From Aeromicrobium yanjiei (GTDB lineage: Bacteria > Actinomycetota > Actinomycetes > Propionibacteriales > Nocardioidaceae), in the NCBI RefSeq assembly GCF_009649075.1, contig NZ_CP045737.1, forward strand, positions 3,286,001 through 3,350,000: a stretch of DNA of 64,000 nucleotides. Reading direction: 5' to 3'. Positions 49,272-57,825 of this stretch are shown here, in pieces. The number at the start of each line of letters is the position of its first letter. Within the stretch, counting starts at the first letter, position 1. Made by a program: the position numbers and the translations under genes. Under the pieces are notes generated by a model. The model was not told where the DNA came from. It ran no database searches and worked only from the letters and a program-made list of their open reading frames with translations.

Positions 49272-50820
49272 CGGCCCGCACCTCCCCCGCGATGACCTCC
49301 AGGACGTCGGACACGGACACGTCGTCGTTGACCCGCTCGTCGATCTTGTGCCGGTCCCGCATGACGACGACCCGGTCGCTCAGCCGCAGCACCTCCTCGA
49401 GCTCGGCGGAGATGAAGACCACCGCCACACCCTCTCCGGCGAGATCGGTGACGAGCTGCTGGATCTGCGCCTTCGCGCCGATGTCGATTCCGCGCGTGGG
49501 CTCGTCGAGGATCAGGAGCTGAGGCTCGGTGATGAGCCAGCGGGCGAGCAGCACCTTTTGCTGGTTGCCCCCGCTGAGGTTGCGCATGAGCGCTTGCGGA
49601 TCGGCCGGCCGGATGTCGAGGGCCTCGATGTACGAGCGCACCAGCCGCTCCTTGGTCGCTGCCTTCAGCGGCCGCAGCCAGCCCCTCGAGGCCTGCAGCG
49701 CGAGGATCATGTTGTCCGCGATCGACAGGTCCCCGACGACGCCCTCGGCGCGGCGGTCCTCGCTCGAGAACGCGATGCCGTGGTCGATCGCGTTGCGGGG
49801 GGCGCGGAGCCGCACGCGTCGTCCCTTGACGGTGACGGTGCCGGTGTCGGCGGCATCGGCGCCGAACAGCAGCCGCGCCAGCTCGGTGCGTCCAGAACCC
49901 AGGAGACCGGCCACCCCGATCACCTCCCCCTCGAACACCGAGAGGTCGACCGCCTCGACGCTGCCCTTGCGCCCCAGCCGGACGACCTGGAGGAGGGGCT
50001 CGCCGGCCTCGACCACCGTCTTCTCCTCGGCCTGGCGCTCGATCCGCTCGAGGGTCTCGAGCTCGCGTCCGAGCATCGCGCGGACGAGGTCGAGACGGCT
50101 CGTGGTCGCGGTCACGTACTCCCCCACGAGCTGTCCGTTGCGCAGGACCGTCATGCGGTCGGAGATCTCGAAGACCTGGTCGAGGAAGTGCGAGATGAAC
50201 ACGATCGCAGTTCCCTCGTCCCGCAGGGTCCGGATCACCCCGAAGAGCTTGTCGACCTCGTCGGCGTCCAGGCTCGAGGTGGGCTCGTCCAGGATCAGCA
50301 GCTCGGCCTCGATGTCCACGGCCCGGGCGATCGCGACGAGCTGCTGGACCGCGATGGGGTGCTCGCCCAGGCGCGAGCGGGGGTCGAGGTCCAGGCCGAG
50401 CCGCGCCAGGACGGAGCCGGCGCGGCGGTTCATCGCGCGGGTGTCGATGCGCCCGAACGAGCGCGGCTCGCGCCCGAGGAGCATGTTCTCGGCGACCGTG
50501 AGGTTCGTGCAGAGGTTGACCTCCTGGTAGACCGTGCTGATCCCGGCGGCCTGCGACTCCGCCGGGCTCGTGAACGTACGTGGCTCGCCGCCCACGAGGA
50601 TCGTGCCCGAGTCGAGGGCGTACACCCCCGTCAACGCCTTCACGAGGGTCGACTTCCCGGCACCGTTCTCGCCCATGAGCGCGTGCACCTCACCGGCCCG
50701 CAGGGTCAGCCCCACCGACTGCAGAGCCTTGACGCCGGGGAAGCTCACGGACACACCGGTCATCTCCACCACGGGCGGTGCGACGCTTCGGCGCGGCGCC
50801 TCGGCTGCCATCTGGATCAT
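49264..50820 (-). CDS. Sugar ABC transporter ATPase, two-domain CUT2 type
   Basis: A 518-residue protein with two ABC domains. Domain 1 keeps GENGAGKST and LDEPTSSLD, with a signature region GEHPIAVQQLVAIARA that departs from LSGGQ. Domain 2 has GLLGSGRTELARLLFG (degenerate Walker A) with LSGGNQQKVLLARWL, LDEPTRGIDIGAK. This asymmetry is normal for CUT2 ATPases (RbsA/AraG). ATG 50820 has GAGGA seven bases upstream. It is preceded by a hairpin (50845-50880) that may reduce its expression relative to the binding protein. Confidence 0.93.
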   Translation of the reverse strand: MIQMAAEAPRRSVAPPVVEMTGVSVSFPGVKALQSVGLTLRAGEVHALMGENGAGKSTLVKALTGVYALDSGTILVGGEPRTFTSPAESQAAGISTVYQEVNLCTNLTVAENMLLGREPRSFGRIDTRAMNRRAGSVLARLGLDLDPRSRLGEHPIAVQQLVAIARAVDIEAELLILDEPTSSLDADEVDKLFGVIRTLRDEGTAIVFISHFLDQVFEISDRMTVLRNGQLVGEYVTATTSRLDLVRAMLGRELETLERIERQAEEKTVVEAGEPLLQVVRLGRKGSVEAVDLSVFEGEVIGVAGLLGSGRTELARLLFGADAADTGTVTVKGRRVRLRAPRNAIDHGIAFSSEDRRAEGVVGDLSIADNMILALQASRGWLRPLKAATKERLVRSYIEALDIRPADPQALMRNLSGGNQQKVLLARWLITEPQLLILDEPTRGIDIGAKAQIQQLVTDLAGEGVAVVFISAELEEVLRLSDRVVVMRDRHKIDERVNDDVSVSDVLEVIAGEVRADA

Positions 50821-50844
50821 CTCGGTTCCTCGGTTCGTCGGGGG

Positions 50845-50880
50845 GTGAGGCCCTGCGCACGGGACGGCACAGGGCCTCAC
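50845..50880 (-). terminator. Hairpin between binding-protein and ATPase genes (attenuator or mRNA 3' stabiliser)
   Basis: Perfect 11-bp stem gtgaggccctg / cagggcctcac (50845-50855 with 50870-50880) with a 14-base loop, located right after the binding protein stop. In sugar ABC operons such a hairpin gives more binding protein than membrane subunits. No U-run, so full termination is not expected. Confidence 0.55.
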
Positions 50881-50893
50881 CTGTCACGGGCCG

Positions 50894-51904
50894 TCAGTAC
50901 TGGCGGTCGGCCAGGACCTGCTTGGCCTGCTCCTGGTCGAAGGCGGTCTCCTTCGTGACGACCCGCTCGGGGACGTCCTCGCCGGCGGTGACCTTCTTGG
51001 CCAGCTCCATCAGCTGCGGGCCGAGCAGGGGGTTGCACTCGACGATGTAGTTGATCTTGCCCTCGGACAGCGCGGTCATCCCGTCCTTGACGGCGTCCAC
51101 CGTGACGATCTTGATGTCGACGCCCGGCTTCATGCCGGCCGCCTCGATCGCCTCGATCGCCCCGAGCCCCTCGTCGTCGTTGTGCGCGTAGACCAGGTCG
51201 ATGTCCTTTTGCGACTTCAAGAACGCCTCCATGACCTTCTTGCCGCCGTCACGCGTGAAGTCACCGGTCTGCGACGCGATGATCTTGATCGACGGATCGG
51301 CCGAGATCTTGTCCTCGAACCCCTTCTTGCGATCGATCGCGGGAGCGGCGCCCGTCGTGCCGGTGATCTCGACGACGTTGATCGAGCCGTTCTTGTCGAC
51401 GTCGTTGGTGTCGGCGTTGTCGACGACCCACTGACCCGCCTTCTGTCCCTCGACCACGAAGTCCGAGCCGAGGAACGTCTTGTACAGCGACGTGTCGTCG
51501 GAGTCGACCGCACGGTCGGTCAGTATCACCGGGATCTTGGCGCGCTTGGCCTCCTGGAGCACGGTGTCCCACCCGGTCTCCACGACAGGGCTGAAGGCGA
51601 TCACGTCGACCTTCTGCTGGATGTAGGAGCGGATCGCCTTGATCTGGTTCTCCTGCTTCTGCTGCGCGTCGGAGAACTTGAGGTCGACGCCGGCCTCCTT
51701 GGCCGCCGCCTGCACGGACTTGGTGTTGGCGGTGCGCCAACCGCTCTCCGCGCCCACCTGGGCGAAGCCCATCGTGATGTCGCCGGATCCGCCGCTGCCG
51801 CCGGACCCGCTGGATCCACCACTGTCGCTGCTGCTGCTTCCGCAGGCAGCCAGTCCGCCGGCGATCACCACGCCCGCGGTCACGGTCATCAGTTGTTTGA
51901 ACAC
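50894..51904 (-). CDS. Sugar ABC transporter substrate-binding lipoprotein
   Basis: A 336-residue periplasmic-binding-protein type lipoprotein. Lipobox AAC with Cys21 (MFKQLMTVTAGVVIAGGLAAC), Ser/Gly linker, then a type 1 fold (DITMGFAQVGAESGWRTANTKSVQAAAKEAG, VIAFSPVVETGWDTVLQEAKRAKIPVILTDR, DLVYAHNDDEGLGAIEAIEAAG). It resembles YtfQ-type furanose binders. The GTG at 51904 is preceded by GGAGGAACA; an ATG five codons later is too short for a signal. First gene of the ara operon; L-arabinose is inferred from the operon. Confidence 0.92.
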   Translation of the reverse strand: MFKQLMTVTAGVVIAGGLAACGSSSSDSGGSSGSGGSGGSGDITMGFAQVGAESGWRTANTKSVQAAAKEAGVDLKFSDAQQKQENQIKAIRSYIQQKVDVIAFSPVVETGWDTVLQEAKRAKIPVILTDRAVDSDDTSLYKTFLGSDFVVEGQKAGQWVVDNADTNDVDKNGSINVVEITGTTGAAPAIDRKKGFEDKISADPSIKIIASQTGDFTRDGGKKVMEAFLKSQKDIDLVYAHNDDEGLGAIEAIEAAGMKPGVDIKIVTVDAVKDGMTALSEGKINYIVECNPLLGPQLMELAKKVTAGEDVPERVVTKETAFDQEQAKQVLADRQY

Positions 51905-52038
51905 TGTTCCTCCATGTGGGATGGGGACCCGACGTCGCCTGACACCGGACCGGTCGAGGACGGTTGCGGGCGGACATCCGCGTACGTCCCCGGGCTTCAC
52001 CTCGGCTGAGGATCCGCCCTTCTGCCGACCGATGAGCT

Positions 52039-52104
52039 CCACGTGTGACGTGGACCACAGAGGTCGTTGGAGAAATTGTTAACGCTAACATTCCTTGTCG
52101 TCAA
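52039..52104 (-). promoter_or_regulatory. Arabinose operon promoter with LacI-type operator and second palindrome
   Basis: Minus strand: TTGACG (52099-52104), 17-bp spacer, TAACAA (52076-52081). The imperfect palindrome TGTTAACGCTAACA (52077-52090), typical of LacI-family sites, covers the -10. A second palindrome ccacgt-gtg-acgtgg lies at 52039-52053 in the leader. The leader up to the GTG is about 165 bases. No gene is seen in the 360-base gap 51905-52264. Confidence 0.7.
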
Positions 52105-52264
52105 GGCCTTGGCGCAAACTTCGGGCCCGAGCAGGGAGCGAACCGCCCGGGCGACACCCGGTCCTCCCCGGAGCCCTGAACCAGGGAACCGGTCCCCTGG
52201 TTCCCACGCCCACGTCTCCAGGCCCACGGCGTCTCGCTGTGTGAAGGTGGAGACGGGGGCAGCC

Positions 52265-54316
52265 GTGACAGGGACCGATGAGCGACGAACGTCGCGCGTG
52301 AGACGCGACGACATCCAGGGGCTGCGTGCCGTGGCCGTCCTGGTCGTCGTGGCGTATCACGCTGGGGCGCCGTTCGTGCCCGGCGGCTTCGTCGGTGTCG
52401 ATCTGTTCTTCGTGCTCTCGGGCTTCCTCATCACCCAGCTGCTGCTGCGCGAGATCACGATCACCGGCACCGTGAGCCTGCGGCAGTTCTGGGCCCGCAG
52501 GGCCCGGCGCATCCTGCCCGTCTCCGCGCTCGTGCTGGTGTCGACGATGCTCGCGGTCCGCGTGTTCATGAGCCCCCTCGACCGCCCGGCAATCGGCCGC
52601 GACGTCGTGTGGTCGGCGCTGTTCTCCGGCAACTGGCGGTTCGCGCTGCAGCAGACCGACTACCTGGCAGCCGAGCGTGACCCCTCACCTGTCCTGCACT
52701 ACTGGAGTCTTGGGGTCGAGGAACAGTTCTACCTCGTCTGGCCGCTTCTCCTGCTCGCGCTCGCCGCCGGTTGGCGGCTGGCGGGACGAGCGGGATCCGT
52801 ACGAGCCCGACTCCTCGTGCTCGCGTTCGTGACGGTGATCGCGGTCTCGTTCACGTACTGCCTCCACCTCAGCACGACGGACCAGCCGTTCGCGTACTTC
52901 GGCACCCCGGCGCGCGCGTGGCAGCTCGCGGCCGGAGCGCTCGTGGCCGTCGCGGTGCCGGTCATCAGCAGCTGGCGGCCCGGCACCCGTACCGGTCTGG
53001 GCGTCGTCGGCCTGGCACTGCTGGGTGCGAGCGTCGCGATCCTCGACGAGTCGGGCGTCGCCGGCCTCACCTACCCGTCCTGGCTGGCTGTCGCCCCGAC
53101 CCTCGCCGGCATGCTGCTGGTCACGGCCGGCACCGGCTCGGCGGGCCCACTGGGGCGGGCCCTCGCGATTCGTCCGCTGCCGTGGATCGGGGACCTCTCA
53201 TTCTCCTTGTACCTCTGGCACTGGCCCGTGCTCGTCATCGGGATGGCCGCCCTCGACTCGCGTTCCCCGACCACCCGGGCGGCTCTGGTCGCCGTCGCGG
53301 TGGGTCTCAGTGTCGCGAGCTTCCACGTCGTGGAGACCCCGATGCGTCACGCGCGGCTGCTGGTCCGTCGTCCGGTGCTCAGCATCGCCGTGGGAGCGTG
53401 CCTCGTGGCGGCCGTTCTCCCCGTCGCGGCGTACGCCTCTCAGACCGGCTCGATCGATCGACTGACGGTGACAGGGATGGACGGCACGACCCCCCGCGGC
53501 GCGGCGGCCCAGGAGACCGTCAGGCCTCCCCTGGCAGACGCAGCCGACGACCAAGGACCGTTCAAGCAGCACGGCTGCCACGTGGGCTTCGCGCAGGTGG
53601 TCGTTCCGTCGTGGGACGCCTGCACCTTCGGGCGCCGCGGGTCCGACCGCGAGGTCGTGGTGCTCGGCGACTCCATCGCCGGTGCGATCGCCCCCGCAGT
53701 GCTCACGGCGGGCGAGCGCCGGGGGTGGGCCGTGACGGTCTGGGCCAAGAGCAGCTGCCCGATGGCCGACGTCACCCGGTTCGACCCCGCTCGCGGCGGG
53801 ACGTACGAGGAGTGCGACGCCTTCCGCGAGGCTGCCCTACGAGCGATCGAGAAGCGCCGACCCGACGTGGTCGTGATCGCGATGAGCCGGCTCACGACCG
53901 AGTGGCTGGAGGCCGACGGGAGGCGGCTGGGCAAGCGGGCGTCCGTCGACCACGCGATCGAAGGCATGGTGCGCACGGTCGAGCGTCTCCACGCCACCGG
54001 CATCGGCGTGGTGCTGTCGGACTCCCCCAACCGCGCACCGTTCTTCCCCACGTCGTGCCTGGCCGAGACGCGCGACGCCCGCCAGTGCACCTTCCACCGC
54101 AACGGGAAGACCTCGATCATGGCGGAGACCTCTCGGGCGATGGGTGACGACGCGGTCCTCGTGAGGGCCAACGCGACGGCGTGCCCCCAGGACATCTGCC
54201 ATCCCGTCGTCGACAACGTGGTGGTCTATCGGGACAAGGTGCACTTCACCCAGACCTTCGCCAGGACCCTCGCCGATCGGTTCGCCGCCGGCGTGGCCCG
54301 GGCCACGCGCCACTGA
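52265..54316 (+). CDS. Acyltransferase-3/SGNH membrane protein (OafA/YrhL type)
   Basis: A 683-residue polytopic protein. The N-terminal acyltransferase-3 domain (about 14-365) has RDDIQGLRAVAVLVVVAYHAG (active His), HYWSLGVEEQFYLVWP and about 10 helices. A C-terminal extracytoplasmic SGNH hydrolase-like domain (about 435-683) has VVLGDSIAGAIAPAV (Ser of the GDS) and a final YRDKVHFTQ with the Asp/His pair. It should acylate a surface polysaccharide, peptidoglycan or lipid. Start: the GTG at 52265 follows GGGGG by five bases; a GTG at 52241 is another possibility. It is divergent from the arabinose operon, which may share the gap. Confidence 0.88.
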   Translation: MTGTDERRTSRVRRDDIQGLRAVAVLVVVAYHAGAPFVPGGFVGVDLFFVLSGFLITQLLLREITITGTVSLRQFWARRARRILPVSALVLVSTMLAVRVFMSPLDRPAIGRDVVWSALFSGNWRFALQQTDYLAAERDPSPVLHYWSLGVEEQFYLVWPLLLLALAAGWRLAGRAGSVRARLLVLAFVTVIAVSFTYCLHLSTTDQPFAYFGTPARAWQLAAGALVAVAVPVISSWRPGTRTGLGVVGLALLGASVAILDESGVAGLTYPSWLAVAPTLAGMLLVTAGTGSAGPLGRALAIRPLPWIGDLSFSLYLWHWPVLVIGMAALDSRSPTTRAALVAVAVGLSVASFHVVETPMRHARLLVRRPVLSIAVGACLVAAVLPVAAYASQTGSIDRLTVTGMDGTTPRGAAAQETVRPPLADAADDQGPFKQHGCHVGFAQVVVPSWDACTFGRRGSDREVVVLGDSIAGAIAPAVLTAGERRGWAVTVWAKSSCPMADVTRFDPARGGTYEECDAFREAALRAIEKRRPDVVVIAMSRLTTEWLEADGRRLGKRASVDHAIEGMVRTVERLHATGIGVVLSDSPNRAPFFPTSCLAETRDARQCTFHRNGKTSIMAETSRAMGDDAVLVRANATACPQDICHPVVDNVVVYRDKVHFTQTFARTLADRFAAGVARATRH

Positions 54317-54342
54317 GCGCCGCTGCCCCGTATCGTCGAGCC

Positions 54343-54852
54343 GTGAGCCTCTCCCTCCCCACGTACGACCAGGTCCTCGAGCTCCCGGCGCAGGTCGATC
54401 GTGTGGTGCCCCAGGAGTTCATCGACGTCAACGGGCACATGAACATCGGCCGTTATCTCGAGATCGGCGGCAGCGCGCTGTGGCTGCGCTGCCAGGAGGA
54501 CCTCGCGATGACCGACGACTACATCAGCAGCCGAGGGATGTCCACGTTCACCGCGGAGCACCACCTGACCTACTACGCCGAGATCCTCGAGGGCGAGGAG
54601 GTCTCGGCCCACGTACGCCTGGTGGAGCGCTCCGACAAGGTGCTGCACACCGTGACCCTGATCGCCAACCGCACGCGCGGGCAGCTGGCCTGCGTCCTGG
54701 AGGCGACCCTCGTCCACATGGACATGTCGACACGGCGCCCCACGCCGTTCCCGGACGACGTGGCCGAGCTCATCGACGCCGGACTGAAGTCCGACGACCT
54801 GCCCTGGCTGCCACCTCTGTGCGGCGCGATGGGCGTGCGGCGCAGGTCATGA
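54343..54852 (+). CDS. Hot-dog-fold thioesterase family protein
   Basis: A 169-residue cytosolic protein with hot-dog pattern: VPQEFIDVNGHMNIGRYLEIGGSALWL (about 22-48, with the active-site Asp) and a central helix, YYAEILEGEEVSAHVRLVERSDKVLHTV. It resembles the 4-hydroxybenzoyl-CoA/acyl-CoA thioesterase family. The start GTG at 54343 is the first sensible start after the acyltransferase stop (26 bases). Its TGA overlaps the next ATG by four bases, so the two are translated together. The acyl-CoA substrate is unknown. Confidence 0.82.
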   Translation: MSLSLPTYDQVLELPAQVDRVVPQEFIDVNGHMNIGRYLEIGGSALWLRCQEDLAMTDDYISSRGMSTFTAEHHLTYYAEILEGEEVSAHVRLVERSDKVLHTVTLIANRTRGQLACVLEATLVHMDMSTRRPTPFPDDVAELIDAGLKSDDLPWLPPLCGAMGVRRRS

Positions 54853-55604
54853 ACGACGATCTCGGTCATGCCGTCCAGGTCGAGCGGCCCGCCCGCCGGG
54901 TCGTGTCGCTCGTGCCGTCCCTGACCGAGGCCGTCGCCGCCACTCGTCCCGAGACGCTGGTGGGAGCAACGGACTGGTGCACCCACCCGGCAGACCTCGA
55001 CGTCGCACGGGTGCGCGGGACCAAGAACCCCGACCGCGCGGCGATTGCCCACCTGCACCCGGATCTCGTCATCGCCAACCGCGAGGAGAACCGCGAGCTC
55101 GACGTCGACCGCCTGCGCCGGGCCGGCATCCCGGTGTGGGTCACCGAGATCGAGACCGTGGGCCAGTCCTTCTCCTCGATGCGCCGGCTCTTCGTCGACG
55201 GCCTCGGCTGGGACGTGCCGGACTGGCTGGACGAGGCCGAGCGGGTCTGGGCCGAGCCGGCGCGCCTCGCACCGGCCCGCGTCGCGCTGCCGATCTGGCG
55301 TGATCCATGGATGGTCGTGGGCTCCCGCACGTTCACCGGCGACCTCCTGGGGCGGCTGGGCCTCGTCAACGCGTTCGGCCACCACCAGGACCGCTATCCG
55401 CACGTCGAGCTGGACGTGATCGACGCCGCCGGGACCGATCTCGTGATCCTGCCTGACGAGCCCTACGTCTTCACGCCCGTCGACGGGCCCGAGGCCTTCA
55501 CGCACACGCCGACGGCGCTCGTGCCCGGGCGCGCCCTCACGTGGTACGGACCGTCGTTGGTGACCGCGAGGTCCGAGCTCGAGGCGCTGCTCAGCGCGAC
55601 GTGA
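54849..55604 (+). CDS. Cytosolic BtuF/helical-backbone metal receptor-like protein
   Basis: A 251-residue protein of the class III binding-protein family (as BtuF for vitamin B12 or heme/siderophore binders). N-terminus VERPARRVVSLVPSLTEAVAAT (about 12-33), then GATDWCTHPADL, PDLVIANREENRELDVDRLRRAGIPVWV and a C-terminal RALTWYGPSLVTARSEL. No signal peptide or lipobox is present: the protein starts MNDDLGHAVQVERP. So it is not a normal surface receptor; a cytosolic cofactor or metal carrier is more likely (inference). It overlaps the thioesterase gene by four bases. Its end overlaps the convergent enoyl-CoA hydratase gene by 14 bases. Confidence 0.78.
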   Translation: MNDDLGHAVQVERPARRVVSLVPSLTEAVAATRPETLVGATDWCTHPADLDVARVRGTKNPDRAAIAHLHPDLVIANREENRELDVDRLRRAGIPVWVTEIETVGQSFSSMRRLFVDGLGWDVPDWLDEAERVWAEPARLAPARVALPIWRDPWMVVGSRTFTGDLLGRLGLVNAFGHHQDRYPHVELDVIDAAGTDLVILPDEPYVFTPVDGPEAFTHTPTALVPGRALTWYGPSLVTARSELEALLSAT

Positions 55605-56343
55605 AGGCCCTCACGAGCCGCTGCGCCTCGTCGGTCGTGACCGCGGCCGCGATCGTCGCGGACTCGTCCGCACCCGTCTGCGGCCCCGTGAGGTCCCAGG
55701 CGCCGCGGATCAGGCGCTTGGCCTGGCCCAGTGCGGCGGGCGCGCTGTCGGCCCAGGTGCGGGCCATGTCCTCGACCGCGGGCTCGAGCTCGTCGTCGGC
55801 CACGACCGTCGTGACGAGTCCCCAGTCGCGGGCCTCGGGCGCCGTGAGCACCCGGCCGGTCAGGGCGAACTCCAGCGCACGCTGCTGGCCGATCGCGCGG
55901 GGCACGAGATAGGAGACCCCGCAGTCCGGCGTCATGCCGATGCCCGGGTAGGCCATGACGAACTTGGTCGACTCCGCGGCAATGATCACGTCTGCGCTGA
56001 GCATGACGCCGAGACCTGCACCGGCCACGGCACCGCGCACGCCGGCGACGACCGGCTTGGGCGTGTCGGCCAGCGCCCGCAGCGCCGCCTCGAGCACCGT
56101 CGCCAGCTCGAGCAGGTAGGCCGACGGGTCGTCTGCGGCGAGGAACGAGCGGACGTCGCCGCCGGCGCAGAACCGCTTGCCCTGAGCCGTCAGCGTGATC
56201 GCGCGGACGTCGTCGCCGGCCAGGCCCTCGACCGCCGCGGCCATGTCACGGGCGGCCGGCAGGTCGAATGCGTTGGCCTGGTCGGGTCGGGTGAGGACGA
56301 TGTGCGCGACGCCGTCGGCGATGTCGAGGTTCACTGCGGCCAT
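55591..56343 (-). CDS. Enoyl-CoA hydratase/isomerase family protein
   Basis: A 250-residue crotonase-fold enzyme: GVAHIVLTRPDQANAFDLPAARDM, oxyanion motif QGKRFCAGGDVRSFLAADD, KPVVAGVRGAVAGAGLGVML and a GIGMTPDCGVSYLVPRAIG where the common acid Glu is not obvious (PDCG). It probably acts on enoyl-CoA or a related thioester in fatty or amino acid breakdown. Its 3' end overlaps the convergent BtuF-like gene by 14 bases. Confidence 0.87.
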   Translation of the reverse strand: MAAVNLDIADGVAHIVLTRPDQANAFDLPAARDMAAAVEGLAGDDVRAITLTAQGKRFCAGGDVRSFLAADDPSAYLLELATVLEAALRALADTPKPVVAGVRGAVAGAGLGVMLSADVIIAAESTKFVMAYPGIGMTPDCGVSYLVPRAIGQQRALEFALTGRVLTAPEARDWGLVTTVVADDELEPAVEDMARTWADSAPAALGQAKRLIRGAWDLTGPQTGADESATIAAAVTTDEAQRLVRAFTSR

Positions 56344-56404
56344 GGGTCCTGCCTTCGTGCTGGGAGTCGTGGGCGATCCCAGCCTAGGGGCGGTCCCGGC
56401 CGCG

Positions 56405-57763
56405 CTACTTGTCGGCCGTGGCCTTCTTCGCTGCCTTCTTGCCCGCGCCGAGGCGCGGGGCGTGCGACTCGAGCGTCGACGGAGTCTTGGCGACGACCGG
56501 CGGGGTCTCGCCGACGATCGCGTTGTGGCTGCCCCAGACGAGGTACTTGGCCGTCAGGTTGGTCAGCGTCGCGAAGCGGTTGCGGTTGCCCAGCAGCGTC
56601 GCGATGTGCAGCGCGACCCAGATGATCCATGCGGGGAAACCGGTCAGCCGCGGCATGAACTTGATCTCGGCGACTGCGGACGAGCGACCGATGGTGGCCA
56701 TCGTGCCCTTGTCCTTGTACTTGAACGGCTTGGGCAGGCTCTTGCCCGCGACCCCTGCTGCGATGACCTTGGCGACGTGCTTGCCACCCTGGATGGCCGG
56801 CTGCGCCAGCTGCGGCAGCGGCTCGTCGGGGCTGACCGAGACGTCGCCGATCGCGTAGACGCCGTCCATGCCCTTGACGCGCAGGTGCTCGTCGGTCTCG
56901 ATGCGACCGCCGCGCCCCTGCGGGACGTTCCACTCCTTGACGGCCGAGTGCGCCGTGATGCCCGAGGCCCAGACCACGATGCCGGCCTCGAGGAACTCCT
57001 GCTGGCCGTCGTGCTCGACGAGCACGCCGTCCGGGCGGACCTCCTTGACGGCCGTCTCCAGCCGCAGGTCGACGCCGCGCTTCTCGAGCGACTTGCGCGC
57101 ATAGTCGCGCAGCTTGGGGTGGAACGGTCCGAGGACGTGCGGGAGCATCTCGATCAGCGTGATGTGCACGCGGTCGGTGTCGAGCTCGGGGTAGGTCGTG
57201 GGCATGTCGTTGTTGCGCAGCTCGGCGAACGCTCCGGCGGTCTCGACGCCGGTGGCACCGCCGCCGACGACGATGATGCGCAGGTCACGGTCCTGGCCGT
57301 TGATCGCGGCGTCCTCGAGACCTGCGAACATCCGGTCGCGGACCGCGAGTGCCTGCGAGCGGCGGTAGAGGGGCATCGAGTACTCCTCGGCGCCGGGCAC
57401 GCCGAAGAAGTTGGCAGTCACGCCGACGGCGATGACGAGCTGGTCGTACTTGACGTCGAGCCCACCGTCGAGGTGCAGCGTCTTGGCCTCGTGGTCCATC
57501 GACATGACGGTGCCCTTGAGGAAGCGCACGTTGGACTGCTTGGCGCGGATCGCGCGCAGGAACCAGGTGATGTCGCCGGGGTTGAGGCTCGCGGTCGCGA
57601 CCTGGTAGAGCAGCGGGTTGAACGTGTTGTAGTTGTGACGATCGATCAGCGTCACGTCGACGTCGGCACGCTTGAGCTTGCGGACGGCTGCGATGCCTCC
57701 GAACCCGCCTCCCACGACGACGACGTGGGGACGTTTCTGGACGGTCGCAACGCTCTCTGACAT
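56405..57763 (-). CDS. ndh: Type II NADH dehydrogenase (Ndh)
   Basis: A 452-residue membrane-associated FAD enzyme that passes electrons from NADH to menaquinone without pumping protons. Two Rossmann motifs: VVVVGGGFGGIAAVRKL (N-terminal, FAD) and IIVVGGGATGVETAGAFAEL (about 165-184, NADH). VYAIGDV follows near 305. The C-terminal helical region (PAWIIWVALHIATLLGNRN, about 380-398) gives membrane attachment. A C-terminal Lys-rich tail (GKKAAKKATADK) is present. Start ATG 57763. Normal length for actinobacterial Ndh. Confidence 0.94.
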   Translation of the reverse strand: MSESVATVQKRPHVVVVGGGFGGIAAVRKLKRADVDVTLIDRHNYNTFNPLLYQVATASLNPGDITWFLRAIRAKQSNVRFLKGTVMSMDHEAKTLHLDGGLDVKYDQLVIAVGVTANFFGVPGAEEYSMPLYRRSQALAVRDRMFAGLEDAAINGQDRDLRIIVVGGGATGVETAGAFAELRNNDMPTTYPELDTDRVHITLIEMLPHVLGPFHPKLRDYARKSLEKRGVDLRLETAVKEVRPDGVLVEHDGQQEFLEAGIVVWASGITAHSAVKEWNVPQGRGGRIETDEHLRVKGMDGVYAIGDVSVSPDEPLPQLAQPAIQGGKHVAKVIAAGVAGKSLPKPFKYKDKGTMATIGRSSAVAEIKFMPRLTGFPAWIIWVALHIATLLGNRNRFATLTNLTAKYLVWGSHNAIVGETPPVVAKTPSTLESHAPRLGAGKKAAKKATADK

Positions 57764-57825
57764 GCCTTCAGTCTAGTCCTCGCACCTGAAAAGCCTTACA
57801 GCGCCCGCGGGGGGTGTGACGACGG

